Below, in pieces: positions 46,231 to 55,746 of a stretch of DNA of 64,000 nucleotides. The notes under the pieces were generated by a model, which ran no database searches, was not told the origin of the DNA, and was given only the letters and a program-made list of their open reading frames with translations. How positions within the stretch are numbered: the stretch's first letter is position 1; each line of letters begins with the position of its first letter. Where the stretch lies: NCBI GenBank assembly GCA_900772775.1, contig CAAGRW010000134.1, forward strand, positions 1 to 64,000, read 5' to 3'. The stretch comes from Candidatus Rifleibacteriota bacterium. Lineage in GTDB: Bacteria > Vulcanimicrobiota > Xenobia > Xenobiales > Xenobiaceae. Both the position numbers and the translations under genes were made by a program.

Positions 46231-47541
46231 CTATTTCTGTTGACTTTTAATCCAATCTTGCAAAGGCATTTGCACTTGCTCGCCGGTTTTTAAGTCTTTA
46301 ACTTCAACCAGTTGAGCTTCCTCTGTATATTGGTGGGGGAAGAGCATGAAAGGAATACCTTTGCGATCGGCGTAGCGAATTTGCTTTTTCAAAGCGGCTA
46401 CTTCGTGGAAAATTTCCGTAGGAATATTGTGCTCACGCAAAGTGGCGGCTATAGCGCGGCAAGCGGGGCGCAATTCTTCGCTGGGCCAGCTAATAAGCAC
46501 TTGAGTGGGAGTCTGGCGCGAGCAATCCAAAGCATTTTGAGCGAATAAGTGAGAGATAAGGCGGCTAAGGCCGATACTTATACCCACACCGGGCAACTTA
46601 CGATTGATAAATTGGGAAGCTAAGTTCTCATAACGTCCGCCGGAGCAAATACTGCCTAAGCTAGGATAGTCTGGCAACATAGTTTCGTAGATCGTGCCAG
46701 TGTAATAGTCTAAGCCTCGCACAATACCCAAATTAAAGATTAAATTTTCGCTGCCGATATGGGAAAGTTCATCAGCGACAAAGGCCAATTCTTCCAAGCC
46801 TTTTTGGAAAATTTCGTTGTCGGTGCCCAACTCTTTAGCTTTAGCTAAAACTTCTTGAGGAGCGCCTTTTAATGAACACAAAGCCAAGCACTTATCGGCT
46901 GTCGCTTCGTCAATTTCCAATTTAGTAAGAGCTTCTCGGACTTTATCGGCGCCAATTTTGTCAATTTTGTCAACTTCGCGCAAAACGTCGGCACTCTTAG
47001 CTTCATCTAAACCTAAGCTTTGGTAGTAGCCTAAAAGCACTTTGCGGTTGTTGATATTGATTTGGGCGCGAATGCCTAATTTTTGGAAAATTTCGTGAAT
47101 AACGGCGGGCAACTCGGCGTCGAAACTTAAAGGCAATTCGCCGTCGCCGATAACGTCGATGTCAGCTTGGTAAAATTCACGGAAGCGCCCTTCCTGGGGA
47201 CGTTCGCCGCGCCAAACTTTTTGAATTTGCCAGCGCTTGAAGGGGAAATTAACCGCACCGCTATTTTGAGCTACGTAACGAGCTAAAGGTACGGTTAAAT
47301 CAAAATGCAAAGCCATCTCCCAGCGGCCGGGAGTACCCTGCAAACGGCCTAAACCGTATATTTCTTTGTTTATTTCGCCTTTGGCGGCCAATATAGAGAC
47401 GCGCTCTACAGCGCTAGTTTCGAGGCGGGAGAAACCATGTAACTCATATACGCTGCGGATAATATCTATCACACGCTGTTCGGCAATTTGCTGGCCGGGG
47501 AGCCATTCGGGAAAACCGCTTAAAGGAGTAGGTTTGATCAT
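46231..47541 (-). CDS. hisS: Histidyl-tRNA synthetase
   Basis: 436 residues from the ATG at 47541 (AGAGAG upstream), preferred over a longer frame that would run into a terminator. Class II motifs: motif 2 at RGERPQEGRFREFYQADIDV, the HisRS signature GLDYYTGTIYE, and motif 3 at GVGISIGLSRL. The C-terminal anticodon-binding domain ends the chain (VLISWPSEE onward). It charges tRNA-His. One gene, with no aspS next to it. Confidence 0.95.
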   Translation of the reverse strand: MIKPTPLSGFPEWLPGQQIAEQRVIDIIRSVYELHGFSRLETSAVERVSILAAKGEINKEIYGLGRLQGTPGRWEMALHFDLTVPLARYVAQNSGAVNFPFKRWQIQKVWRGERPQEGRFREFYQADIDVIGDGELPLSFDAELPAVIHEIFQKLGIRAQININNRKVLLGYYQSLGLDEAKSADVLREVDKIDKIGADKVREALTKLEIDEATADKCLALCSLKGAPQEVLAKAKELGTDNEIFQKGLEELAFVADELSHIGSENLIFNLGIVRGLDYYTGTIYETMLPDYPSLGSICSGGRYENLASQFINRKLPGVGISIGLSRLISHLFAQNALDCSRQTPTQVLISWPSEELRPACRAIAATLREHNIPTEIFHEVAALKKQIRYADRKGIPFMLFPHQYTEEAQLVEVKDLKTGEQVQMPLQDWIKSQQK

Positions 47542-47570
47542 ATATTTATTTCTCTCTAAATGCAAAAAAA

Positions 47571-47599
47571 CAGCCTCAAGGAAAAATTCCACGAGGCTG
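47571..47599 (-). terminator. Intrinsic terminator of the small exported protein gene
   Basis: CAGCCTC and GAGGCTG (47571-47577 / 47593-47599) form the stem; on the minus strand seven T follow. It is 30 bp past the stop at 47630. Confidence 0.88.
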
Positions 47600-47629
47600 C
47601 TGTTCTAAAATCCAGAAATAAGAAGCAGA

Positions 47630-48058
47630 TTACTTCTCAGACTGGTTCTCCAACCACTGGTAGAACGGGATCGTGCGAGCTGAACGTACGCGGTTGCGGT
47701 TGTCAGCGCGGACTTCGATCTTGGAACCAACGCGGATAGCGTCGAAGGAAGGAGTGTACTGAGTCAAGTTTTCGTACAGGTAGAAGTTGGCAATGTCATC
47801 TTCAGAACCGTCGATATCGACGCTCATGTACTTACCGTCGACGTACACGACTTCGCCGGTGAAATCCTTCTGCCAGGTTACGCCGGCGTCAGGAGTACCG
47901 AACTCCAAGTTCTCGGGACCCATCCAAGTAGTATACCATACGCCAGGAGCCATCTGATGATTAGACTGGACGTCTGTTTCCGCTGTTGCGACACCAGCCG
48001 AAGCGCAGATTACGGCCGCCATGAACGCGGTGCAAGCTAAATTACGGAGAGCCTTCAT
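47630..48058 (-). CDS. Small exported protein, unknown
   Basis: 142 residues from the ATG at 48058, chosen because AAGGAGGTGA lies eight bases before it; the longer frame would reach through the leader. A signal peptide (1-27, ending GVATAE) is followed by a compact beta-rich domain (VWYTTWMGPENLEFG, GEVVYVDGKYMSVDIDGSEDD, GSKIEVRADNRNRVRSAR) of unknown family. The strong SD and terminator suggest high expression. Location is periplasm or exterior. Confidence 0.72.
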   Translation of the reverse strand: MKALRNLACTAFMAAVICASAGVATAETDVQSNHQMAPGVWYTTWMGPENLEFGTPDAGVTWQKDFTGEVVYVDGKYMSVDIDGSEDDIANFYLYENLTQYTPSFDAIRVGSKIEVRADNRNRVRSARTIPFYQWLENQSEK

Positions 48059-48431
48059 TTCGTGTTTCACCTCCTTGATTAAGAACTCAACCGCAACGGC
48101 TATGCAGCCAACTGCGGCGGGGCGATCTCTGGTCTGAGACCTAAGATTATGCTGGCAAGTTCGCCTAAAATCTTTCTTACCCTGCCCGAACCCAGGAATA
48201 TTTTCGCGTCTGCACATCTGAAAATCCGGGGCAGGCCAAAATCTTTCAAAAGGTTGGGAGTTCTCACAGTCCCACCTTATGCGCCGACCTAAAAATAATT
48301 CCTTCCTGAGCCTATCTTTTTTTTATAATTTTTAGCAAGTTGAGGTTAAAAAATGCGGATTTTGTGGCCATATTGAAAAAAAAACTTATTTTTGCTAGTT
48401 TGAAGCTGAAGTTTTTTTTCAGGTGATCTTT
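48059..48431 (-). promoter_or_regulatory. Long leader of the small exported protein gene and divergent promoter region
   Basis: 373 bp without a credible ORF. On the minus strand the leader can fold: CCTGCCC/GGGCAGG (48181-48187 with 48229-48235) around ATTTTC/GAAAAT (48200-48205 with 48220-48225), plus GGTCTCAGACC and GGCTGCATAGCC hairpins, and the word GAAAGATTTT occurs twice. No known riboswitch was recognised. The plus-strand promoter of the next gene is also expected here. Confidence 0.45.
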
Positions 48432-49436
48432 ATGTTTTGGCAATCTTTAGGCGTCGGTTCTCTAATAAATTTAGTCGGTGACAATAATCAAAAGCGTGAC
48501 GTTAGTCTCATTCAGCAGCAAAGTTTAGTCTCTTTGCGCGATGAATTAAACAAACTTTTGGCTTCCAGTCAAAATGATATTGACGCCGATTTTGAAGAAG
48601 ATGGTTCTTTGGAGGCTAAAGCCCAATTAGCTGAAGCCTTAAATCAATTTACTTCTCCGGAAGAAAGCAATGAAGCTGTAGCTCAAATGCAAAGCAACTA
48701 TTATGCCGAAAAACAGCGGCTCAGCTCCAATCTAAGCGCTCGTTTGGCCGACTTAAAAGCAGATTTTTACGATCAATATTGTCTGAAAAATCGCGAATTG
48801 CCCAGCGGAGCTGTCGAGCTTGTATTAGATGAAAATGATCAGCCCGAATTAGTAGAAGGCTACGAAACGCCAGAACTTAAGATCTTGCGCGGCAAGTGGG
48901 AAGCTGAGCAACGTCGCCGTCTGATTGAAAAGCAAGATTTAGAGCGTGATGAATTTTTAGCTCAGTGGAAAAGCAAGCTTTTGGAATTTTTGCAAGACAA
49001 TAAAAGGCGCTTTATTGTCGATAGAGTTTATAACGAATTATTTGAGATGCTTATGGAAATGCGCTCGGCGGCTGTAGAAATTGTTTTGCGCCAAGATAGA
49101 GAGCGCTGGATGTTAGAAATACCTCATGAAGAGGAAATTCAGGCTGTAGCTGAAGCTGGCCTAAATGAATTGGAAGAGTTGTGTCGTCAAGAAGCGGCCT
49201 TAGAGCGTGAATCTCCCGATATGCAAGAAATTCTCAATTTTGAACGGGAGCTGGCTGCTTATATCTATCAGTGCCGTCACGAATTGCGCCGCAAACACTA
49301 CGACGATAGCGATTTCCTCGATTTGCGCGGCGGTTTGCAAGCTCGTCAAGAAGAATATATCGATTTTACTGAAGCTCTGCCAGCCCATATTGTCAGTTGT
49401 TTGGACGATTTGGGTTTAGATAATGACAGCTTATAA
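48432..49436 (+). CDS. Unknown coiled-coil, highly charged protein
   Basis: 334 residues from the ATG at 48432, with AGGTGA five bases upstream; the GTG at 48423 is less likely. No signal peptide or membrane helix. The sequence is Glu/Lys/Arg/Gln-rich and predicted as long helices, for example WEAEQRRRLIEKQDLERDEF and LNELEELCRQEAALERE. No motif or family is recognised. A filament-like or structural role is only a guess. It is transcribed divergently from the small exported protein gene and convergently with ugd. Confidence 0.6.
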   Translation: MFWQSLGVGSLINLVGDNNQKRDVSLIQQQSLVSLRDELNKLLASSQNDIDADFEEDGSLEAKAQLAEALNQFTSPEESNEAVAQMQSNYYAEKQRLSSNLSARLADLKADFYDQYCLKNRELPSGAVELVLDENDQPELVEGYETPELKILRGKWEAEQRRRLIEKQDLERDEFLAQWKSKLLEFLQDNKRRFIVDRVYNELFEMLMEMRSAAVEIVLRQDRERWMLEIPHEEEIQAVAEAGLNELEELCRQEAALERESPDMQEILNFERELAAYIYQCRHELRRKHYDDSDFLDLRGGLQARQEEYIDFTEALPAHIVSCLDDLGLDNDSL

Positions 49437-49450
49437 ATCGGCTTTTGGGG

Positions 49451-49484
49451 GTTGACGCCAAGTTGAGTGAGGCTTGGCGCCAAC
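49451..49484. terminator. Terminator between convergent genes
   Basis: GTTGACGCCAAG (49451-49462) pairs with CTTGGCGCCAAC (49473-49484) with one mismatch, flanked by TTTTGGGG and TTTAG. Confidence 0.7.
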
Positions 49485-49494
49485 TTTAGTTATA

Positions 49495-50787
49495 TTAGGA
49501 GCGGCCTACGCCATAGTAGCGGAAATTGTGTTCGGCCATACGTTTAGGCTCAAAGAGATTGCGTCCATCTAATACTATCGGAGCGGCCATATAGCGGTGC
49601 ACCTTCAGTAAATCGGTGCTCTTAAACTGAGGCCATTCGGTGCAAATAATAAGAGCTTGAGCTTGCTTGCAAGCTTCTAAAGCACTTTCACACATGATCG
49701 CTTCGGGAAGTAGTTGGGCCGCTTTTTCCATAGCCGCTGGATCGTAACACTTCACTTGAGCGCCTTCTTGGATAAGGGCTTGGATTATTTCTACTGCCGG
49801 AGCAAAACGCAAGTCGTCGGTATGGGGCTTAAAAGACAAGCCCCACACCGCTAGGCGTAAACCGCGCAAGTTGGGATAGAGCTTTTGCAATTGCTCCAAA
49901 GCCCAGCGGCGCTGAGCATTATTTACTTTTTCTACAGCTTCCAGCAACTCAAAATTGTAACCTAAATCCTTGGCTATTCTAATATAGGCCGCCACATCTT
50001 TAGGTAAACACATACCGCCGTAGCCTATGCCCGCTTCCATAGAGGCCATACCAATACGATGGTCAAGGCCGATACCTTTGGCTACTTTTTTTATATCTGC
50101 TCCGGAGCGCTGGCAAACTTGGGCCACAGAATTGATAAAAGATATTTTTAGAGCCAAAAAAGCATTGGCCGAGTGTTTAATAAGTTCGGCTGAATTTATA
50201 TCGGTAATGAGCAACGGAGCATTTAAGGGCTCGTAAAGCTCCACCAATAAAGAGGAAGCCTTTTGGGAAGAAACGCCTATAACTACTCTATCAGGGTGCA
50301 AAAAGTCGCTAATAGCTGTGCCTTCGCGCAAAAATTCCGGATTGGAAGCGACGTCAAATTCGACACCTTTGGCGGCATAAGTGCTTATGGTACGCTTAAC
50401 CCATTCGCCGGTACGCACAGGCACGGTGCTTTTTTCCACAATAAGGCGATAACTATCCATATTGCCGGCGATTTCTTTGGAAACTGCTTCTACAAAAGAA
50501 AGATCGGCCCGCCCGTCTGGCAAAGGCGGCGTATTGACACATATAAAAATGATTTGGCTACAGCGCACCGCTTCGGCAATACTGGAAGAAAAACGCAAAC
50601 GTCCTTCGGCAGTATAAATTTTTATCAGTTGCTCTAGGCCGGGCTCGTAAATAGGACACTCCTGGCGTTGCAAGCGGGCCAACTTTTCTAAATCATTATC
50701 TACCGCTACAATGTTGTGCCCCAATTCGGCCAGACAGGCACTGGTTACCAGACCGACATAACCACAGCCTATAATACTTATGTCCAT
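49495..50787 (-). CDS. ugd: UDP-glucose 6-dehydrogenase
   Basis: 430 residues. It oxidises UDP-glucose to UDP-glucuronate with two NAD+. The NAD site is GCGYVGLVTSACLAELGH near the start, ICVNTPP follows, and the catalytic Cys260 sits in GYGGMCLPKDVAAY (Met in place of the usual Ser before the Cys). The central dimerisation helix and C-terminal domain (DGRNLFEP) are complete. GGAGAG precedes the ATG. It supplies precursors for exopolysaccharide or lipid modification; no polysaccharide cluster is adjacent. Confidence 0.92.
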   Translation of the reverse strand: MDISIIGCGYVGLVTSACLAELGHNIVAVDNDLEKLARLQRQECPIYEPGLEQLIKIYTAEGRLRFSSSIAEAVRCSQIIFICVNTPPLPDGRADLSFVEAVSKEIAGNMDSYRLIVEKSTVPVRTGEWVKRTISTYAAKGVEFDVASNPEFLREGTAISDFLHPDRVVIGVSSQKASSLLVELYEPLNAPLLITDINSAELIKHSANAFLALKISFINSVAQVCQRSGADIKKVAKGIGLDHRIGMASMEAGIGYGGMCLPKDVAAYIRIAKDLGYNFELLEAVEKVNNAQRRWALEQLQKLYPNLRGLRLAVWGLSFKPHTDDLRFAPAVEIIQALIQEGAQVKCYDPAAMEKAAQLLPEAIMCESALEACKQAQALIICTEWPQFKSTDLLKVHRYMAAPIVLDGRNLFEPKRMAEHNFRYYGVGRS

Positions 50788-50824
50788 TTTGTTTCTCTCC
50801 TAAAACGGCGCTTGTGTCCGCCCA

Positions 50825-50880
50825 GCGCATTTTGCTAAAACAATAGGCTTTCACCTTCTCAAAAAGGCCACAAAATGCGC
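50825..50880. repeat. 10-bp inverted repeat upstream of ugd
   Basis: GCGCATTTTG (50825-50834) and CAAAATGCGC (50871-50880) are perfect complements, with TTTTT after the second arm on the plus strand. It lies between ugd and the AMIN protein gene, both minus strand. Possible partial terminator or operator. Confidence 0.45.
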
Positions 50881-50966
50881 TTTTTAGGGCAGAAAAATAT
50901 TCCGCTTCGGCGCAAAATCAGGCAAAGCCGCTTTGTCGGCAGCTCAAAGATAAAGTAGCCGAAGCT

Positions 50967-53099
50967 CTATTTGGCAAAATGGGGTTGCTCGCCCAGCTCT
51001 AGAGTGAGCGTTTTTAATTTGGGACTCTTTATAAAGATGCGAGCATTATCGGCGGCCGTTTCCAAATTGAAGCAAGCTGCACCGCGTCTGTCGGTCTGGC
51101 CTTGATAAAGAACTTGCCCTTGCGCATCTTCTACACTAAATGGCGACAAAGGTAAAGCGTTGTGCCACTCGTCCTCAACTAACACCTTTAAGGTTAAAGC
51201 CAACTTGGAAGAAGCTGGCGTAGTAGCCTCTTGTACACGCAAGCTAGGCACCGGAGAAGCTGGCGAAGCCTCGCTCGGTTTCGAAGTTTCCGCTTCGCCC
51301 AAATCGATTAGACCTTTTAAAGGCTGCTCTGGAATGGGCGCTTCCAAGTTGTCCTCGTCGGGCTGGGCCTGAGCCAGGGTTTGGCTGGTGGACGGGCAAG
51401 CGGTAGGCTGAGCTAATGTCGAAGTTTGGCTACTGCTAGCCGATAAAGCAGTGGTGCGTCGGACACAGTCGCTCAGCTGGACGATTAGCTTATGTGGCTC
51501 TCCGCTCTCCAGGCGCATATTGGCCGTGCCTTTAGAAAACAAGCCACAAGCGGTGAGGTTAGCTGTACCTGGAGAGCGCAAAGAATGCACTTCAAATTCG
51601 GCCCGCCCATCTTTAGTAACCACCTGACTAGGGCAGCTCAGGCCCAGCCCGTAAAGCTCGAGCACCGTACCGTCGGGCACAGGGTTGCCTTTAGAATTTA
51701 AAGCCAAAATGGAAGCTTGGCCTTTGTCGCGACCGTCGCTTTTTAAGGTTTTGGGCAAGTCGATCTTAATTAAACTTGGGTAAGCGGTGCCGCGACTGTC
51801 TTTTAGCACTAAAGCGTCGCCAATGGGACGTTGGTAAGTGCCTGCCTGGGGGCCGTTGCCTACGATATTGGGGCCTATAGCCATGCCTACGGAGCCGCCG
51901 CCATCGAGGTTGAGCGCTTCAGTCATGCCTTTTTTCTGCAAATATTTGGCCAAGACGGGCAGCTTCCAGCCTTGACTGTGACTGTCGCGGGCGCCGGATA
52001 AGGTGGCCAGCATCATTTGGTCTTTGTTGTAGGCAATAAGGCTGCGACCGCAGGCTCTAGTAATATCGTTGCCTTTGGGCCCCAGCTCTTCAGCGTCGGC
52101 AGTAATATAAAGTTGGCCGTTTTTTAATAAAGTGGGGCCCGCTCCCAAAGCCATACGCAAGGGAGGAGTAGGCTGGCCATTGAGGCGCACTACTTGGCCC
52201 TTTATAGCTTTAAGGCGATCAATAAAAGGCTGCCCGTCTTTAGTAAAGGCAATCACGCTGCGGGCGGGGCGGCGGCCTACGTGGGGCGAAATGAGCTTGC
52301 CGTCTTTGACTACTAAGCCGAGCAAGCCGCCGTTAGGCATGTTGAAAAAACCGCCGTTAATGCCAGCAACGGCCCCTTCTTCTTGGGGCACGATCTTGCT
52401 TAGCACAGCTACTGTGTGGGGATTGTTGTTATTAGCTAAAGCCACATCTACACTTACATGTGGATCGGAACGATCAAAAAGAAGCTGGTTCCAAAGCAAA
52501 GTGCCAAAGGTTGGATCTTTGATAAGTTGGCGGCTCCAAGTTATGCCTGGAGAAATTTTGTAAGTTGAAGGCAGTGGCTTAGGAGTAGTGTCTATATCTA
52601 CTACCAGGCGATGGGGCTCTTTAAGCTTAAAAAATGAGACTTTATCTGTTTGTAAAGCTGAAGCAAAATTTATAGTAAAGCGGCTGCGGTTTAAATCGGG
52701 CCAGCTAACTTGCCAACTTTTGATAGCTTTGCTTTTGGGGGCGCCTTCCGGCTTTACATTACTTTGACGGGTATTTATTAAGTCTATAATTAAACTTTTA
52801 CCTTGGTTGCTGAAACTGTAATCAAAAACTGGCTCGGCTTGGGTATTGAGTACTAAACGCACTTTAGAGCCGGAAGCTGAATGGCGTATAGCTTCCAAAC
52901 TATTGAATTTGCCTGCGTCAGAATTGAGTGGCTCGCTAATAAGGCTATTCTCAGCTACAGCCGGAGTGGCCGCAGCCGGGCGCAGACGATTATTTTCAGC
53001 TTTAGCCGCTTGGGCTGTTTGCAAAGTAGTGGGCAACCATAAACCGACACTTAAAGTGGCTGCCAATATAAGGATGTAAGAAAAACGATGGCTATTCAT
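50967..53099 (-). CDS. Exported AMIN-domain phosphodiester glycosidase (NAGPA-like)
   Basis: 710 residues. Signal peptide about 1-32 (TAQAAKA). An AMIN domain (about 68-175, LEAIRHSASGSKVRLVLN) binds peptidoglycan or polysaccharide. The phosphodiester glycosidase domain (about 185-455) shows GINGGFFN and the signature ALNLDGGGSVGM. The C-terminal third holds an Ig-like segment (LDAxxxGNPVPDGTV type) and Pro/Ser/Thr-rich linkers, ending in a small beta domain. Substrates in bacteria are glycan 1-phosphodiesters, so a cell-wall or exopolysaccharide role is likely. SD is weak. Confidence 0.85.
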   Translation of the reverse strand: MNSHRFSYILILAATLSVGLWLPTTLQTAQAAKAENNRLRPAAATPAVAENSLISEPLNSDAGKFNSLEAIRHSASGSKVRLVLNTQAEPVFDYSFSNQGKSLIIDLINTRQSNVKPEGAPKSKAIKSWQVSWPDLNRSRFTINFASALQTDKVSFFKLKEPHRLVVDIDTTPKPLPSTYKISPGITWSRQLIKDPTFGTLLWNQLLFDRSDPHVSVDVALANNNNPHTVAVLSKIVPQEEGAVAGINGGFFNMPNGGLLGLVVKDGKLISPHVGRRPARSVIAFTKDGQPFIDRLKAIKGQVVRLNGQPTPPLRMALGAGPTLLKNGQLYITADAEELGPKGNDITRACGRSLIAYNKDQMMLATLSGARDSHSQGWKLPVLAKYLQKKGMTEALNLDGGGSVGMAIGPNIVGNGPQAGTYQRPIGDALVLKDSRGTAYPSLIKIDLPKTLKSDGRDKGQASILALNSKGNPVPDGTVLELYGLGLSCPSQVVTKDGRAEFEVHSLRSPGTANLTACGLFSKGTANMRLESGEPHKLIVQLSDCVRRTTALSASSSQTSTLAQPTACPSTSQTLAQAQPDEDNLEAPIPEQPLKGLIDLGEAETSKPSEASPASPVPSLRVQEATTPASSKLALTLKVLVEDEWHNALPLSPFSVEDAQGQVLYQGQTDRRGAACFNLETAADNARIFIKSPKLKTLTLELGEQPHFAK

Positions 53100-53139
53100 A
53101 ATTTGTCTTTGTCTATTTGGGGGAAGTTAAAAAGAACAA

Positions 53140-53169
53140 CAGCCCCCTCAGCTTAAGCGAAGGAGGCTG
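53140..53169 (-). terminator. Terminator of the UPF0173 hydrolase gene
   Basis: On the minus strand CAGCCTCC pairs with GGGGGCTG (one G-U), followed by TTGTTCTTTTT. Confidence 0.75.
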
Positions 53170-53248
53170 AATTTAATTTAAAGCGAGCTTAATTTTGACC
53201 AATTAAGCATACGCTTTTATCAATTATCATTTAGACATAGAGTACAAT

Positions 53249-53959
53249 CTAAAATGGTTTATTGCCTTCGCATTCATAAATATCGCCGGCAGCCATTACT
53301 TGCACTTTTTTGCCTGTCTCTTCTTCAACTAAGCGCTTAAATTCTTGCGGATCGGCTTTGACGACCGGGAAAGTATTAAAGTGCATAGGTATCACTTCTT
53401 TGGGCTTAAGCATTTTGACCGCTTCTACGGCTTCTTCTATATCCATAGTGAAAGTACCGCCGATAGGTAAAAGGGCCAAATCTAAATCGTAGCGCTTGCC
53501 AATAAGTTCCATGTCGCCGAAAAGTCCGGTGTCACCGGAATGATAAATAGTTACGCCGCCTATATTAAGCACGATACCTACGGAAGCGCCGGCGTATTTG
53601 CCTTCGAAAGAAGAACTATGCGTAGCTGGAACTAAGCGCATCCAGCCCCAGGAAAAATGTAATTTGCCACCCAGAGCGCAAGGGAAAGTTTTTACGCCTT
53701 TGGCTGCTAAAAGATTGGCCAATTCAAAAGGAGCTACTACAGTTGCACCGTGTAATTTTGCCAAAGATTCGGCGTCGCCGCTATGATCGCCGTGGCCGTG
53801 AGTCAGCAAAATGTGAGAAAAGACCAACCCTTTGGGTAAGCTTTGGCCTTGCATATGAGGGTTGCCTGTAATAAAAGGATCGATAATAACGGCTTGCTTA
53901 TCTTCTGTTTCTAAAGCAAAAGCGGAATGGCCGAAGTAATGGACGCGAATTTTGGACAC
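53249..53959 (-). CDS. UPF0173 metal-dependent hydrolase (MBL fold)
   Basis: 236 residues from a GTG at 53959 with GGAGGG six bases upstream. The family pattern is clear: VHYFGHSAFALET at the start, the metal motif THGHGDHSGD, TIYHSGDTGLFGDM, and EVIPMHFNTFP near the end. UPF0173 proteins (for example YtkL) are cytoplasmic Zn hydrolases with no agreed substrate. It is transcribed alone after the UPF0158 gene, with 60 bp between. Confidence 0.9.
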   Translation of the reverse strand: MSKIRVHYFGHSAFALETEDKQAVIIDPFITGNPHMQGQSLPKGLVFSHILLTHGHGDHSGDAESLAKLHGATVVAPFELANLLAAKGVKTFPCALGGKLHFSWGWMRLVPATHSSSFEGKYAGASVGIVLNIGGVTIYHSGDTGLFGDMELIGKRYDLDLALLPIGGTFTMDIEEAVEAVKMLKPKEVIPMHFNTFPVVKADPQEFKRLVEEETGKKVQVMAAGDIYECEGNKPF

Positions 53960-54019
53960 GATTTTCCCTCCTTGACTACTTATCTAAAAGTATTAAACAG
54001 CGAGTCTATTGCAAAATAG

Positions 54020-54427
54020 CTAACCGAGGTGGGTCAGTTTAAGGAAATTTTCCAGGCGCTTTTGAGAGCAGCTCTTTAAGTAGTTGTCGAGTTGACGTTT
54101 TTCTTTGGCTTTGCGCTCTAAAAGAAGCCTAAACTCGCGATAGGGGGCCGGGCTAGACAGGGCGTCGGTAAGCCTGGAGGCCAAAGCTTTGTCAGCTACA
54201 ATTTTAATAAATCCTTGTAACTCGGCATAACGCTCAGGGCCGGTCTTTTTGGGGATTTGTACAAAACGCTTGGCGTCGGCAGCCATATCGCGTTTGAATC
54301 TTTCAATGCCTTGCGGATCTTGCAAACTGACTTTGCGTACAGTTTGTAATTTTATATCGGCAAACCACTGTACGCCGGGATCGCTTTCATTTAAAGCCTC
54401 GATGAGTTTGGCATGATCTATGGCCAT
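54020..54427 (-). CDS. UPF0158-like small protein
   Basis: 135 residues. The middle pattern FVQIPKKTGPERYAELQGFI, then ALASRLTDALSSPAPYREFRLLLER, follows UPF0158 proteins (IP, FI, L..AL...ayR.F). GGAGGG precedes the ATG. No catalytic residue is recognised and no function is known. It lies between ispF and the UPF0173 gene on the same strand and may be co-transcribed with either. Confidence 0.65.
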   Translation of the reverse strand: MAIDHAKLIEALNESDPGVQWFADIKLQTVRKVSLQDPQGIERFKRDMAADAKRFVQIPKKTGPERYAELQGFIKIVADKALASRLTDALSSPAPYREFRLLLERKAKEKRQLDNYLKSCSQKRLENFLKLTHLG

Positions 54428-54521
54428 TATTGCTTAGCCCTCCTTTGTTGCTGCACTGCCGATCTTGATATTCGGCGTCTTTGACTATTCCAATTGCTTA
54501 AGCTTGGCCCCTTCTCCCTTT

Positions 54522-55046
54522 CTATTTAGCTAGACGGCGCAACAAAGCGGAAGCGGAAGCGGCCATGCCCTCACCTTGGCCACAAAATCCCATCTTTTCT
54601 GTGGTAGTAGCTTTTACACTGACGGCTGCGTCGGCTACACCCAAGGCGGTGGCAATATTGTGAGCCATAGTGGCAAAATAAGGAGAGATTTTGGGCTTTT
54701 GAGCGATTAAAATTGCGTCAATATTGACAATTTCGTAACCTTCGCGCTTAACCAAATCGGCTACGGCGGCGGCCAATTTTAAAGAATCGGCTCCTTTCCA
54801 CTTAGGATCCGTGTCGGGGAAATGGACGCCAATATCAGCCAGTTTGGCTGCACCTAAAAGGGCGTCCATAACGGCATGTACCAAAACATCGGCGTCAGAA
54901 TGGCCCAAAAGACCAAGCTCGTAAGGGATATTAACACCGCCAACTATTAAAGGGCGTCCTTCGACAAGCCTGTGCACATCAAAGCCTAAACCGGTGCGGA
55001 ATTGAGTCTGTTCTCTGATAAGTTCGATTATGTCTTGTCTATCCAT
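54522..55046 (-). CDS. ispF: 2-C-methyl-D-erythritol 2,4-cyclodiphosphate synthase
   Basis: 174 residues from the ATG at 55046 (AAAGG before it), chosen over an in-frame ATG 11 codons upstream. IspF closes CDP-ME 2-phosphate to MEcPP in the non-mevalonate isoprenoid pathway. Metal ligands and active site: [43 protein letters not shown], and the late [19 protein letters not shown]. It indicates MEP-pathway isoprenoid synthesis. ispD is not next to it. Confidence 0.93.
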   Translation of the reverse strand: MDRQDIIELIREQTQFRTGLGFDVHRLVEGRPLIVGGVNIPYELGLLGHSDADVLVHAVMDALLGAAKLADIGVHFPDTDPKWKGADSLKLAAAVADLVKREGYEIVNIDAILIAQKPKISPYFATMAHNIATALGVADAAVSVKATTTEKMGFCGQGEGMAASASALLRRLAK

Positions 55047-55109
55047 AGAGGAGAGCCTTTCCTGAAAAACAACCGCCATCTAAACGGTATCTATTTTTGG
55101 CGAAAAAAA

Positions 55110-55145
55110 AGAGACGTAGAGTCAAAAAATTCGACGCTTCGTCTC
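55110..55145 (-). terminator. Intrinsic terminator of the Ser-rich protein gene
   Basis: On the minus strand GAGACGAAGCGTC and its near-complement ending CTACGTCTC form a stem with a TTTTTTGA loop, followed by eight T. Confidence 0.85.
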
Positions 55146-55203
55146 TCTTAGCCTTAATATATCTTCCTGTTGAGGAAAACAAACTAAAAAAACTTTATAA
55201 AAA

Positions 55204-55746
55204 TTAAGCGATGCGCACACCGTCTGTGTTGTAAATACCTTCGCTGATAGTAGAGGGACCATTAAGGAACATTTCTACTCCGGCCACTTGTTCAGTTTGA
55301 GCATCGTCGACAGCTGCCGTAGAGCTTACGGAAGAGGAATGCAAATCGGAAGGTTGCTGTATATCATCTATCAGAGCGATAGTACCTAAGCTGGAAACAG
55401 CTAATTCTTTAACTTGGTTCTGCGTATTGACAGAAGCTGAAGAAGCATCGGCAATTAAGAAACCGTCAAATTCACTGCTGGTTAAGCCGTGCTTGGCGGA
55501 AGCTGTAGCCGAAGTAAAACTATCAACACTTACAGAGGGCTTAGAATCTGTTTGCTCGGAGGCGAGAGTAACGGACTCCAGCGAATCGGTATAGGTGAGA
55601 TCCGAACCGATATTTACTTGATCAAGCTGCTGCTCGGGTTCGACATTGACGGAGGGGCGCTCGCGCTGAGCGGAAGCTGCTTGACCGTAGCTTAAAGCGC
55701 CCGCAGAACGGACGGTGTGCATTCCAGCCAAATTGATCTCGTTCAT
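55204..55746 (-). CDS. Unknown Ser-rich acidic protein
   Basis: 180 residues from the ATG at 55746, with GGAGGG nine bases upstream. No signal peptide; the chain is rich in Ser, Thr, Val, Asp and Gln (for example SVSVDSFTSATASAK), with few aromatics, so it is probably disordered. The C-terminus is ISEGIYNTDGVRIA. No family is recognised. Strong SD and terminator suggest it is expressed. It sits 79 bp downstream of a possible 48-aa membrane ORF. Confidence 0.55.
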   Translation of the reverse strand: MNEINLAGMHTVRSAGALSYGQAASAQRERPSVNVEPEQQLDQVNIGSDLTYTDSLESVTLASEQTDSKPSVSVDSFTSATASAKHGLTSSEFDGFLIADASSASVNTQNQVKELAVSSLGTIALIDDIQQPSDLHSSSVSSTAAVDDAQTEQVAGVEMFLNGPSTISEGIYNTDGVRIA

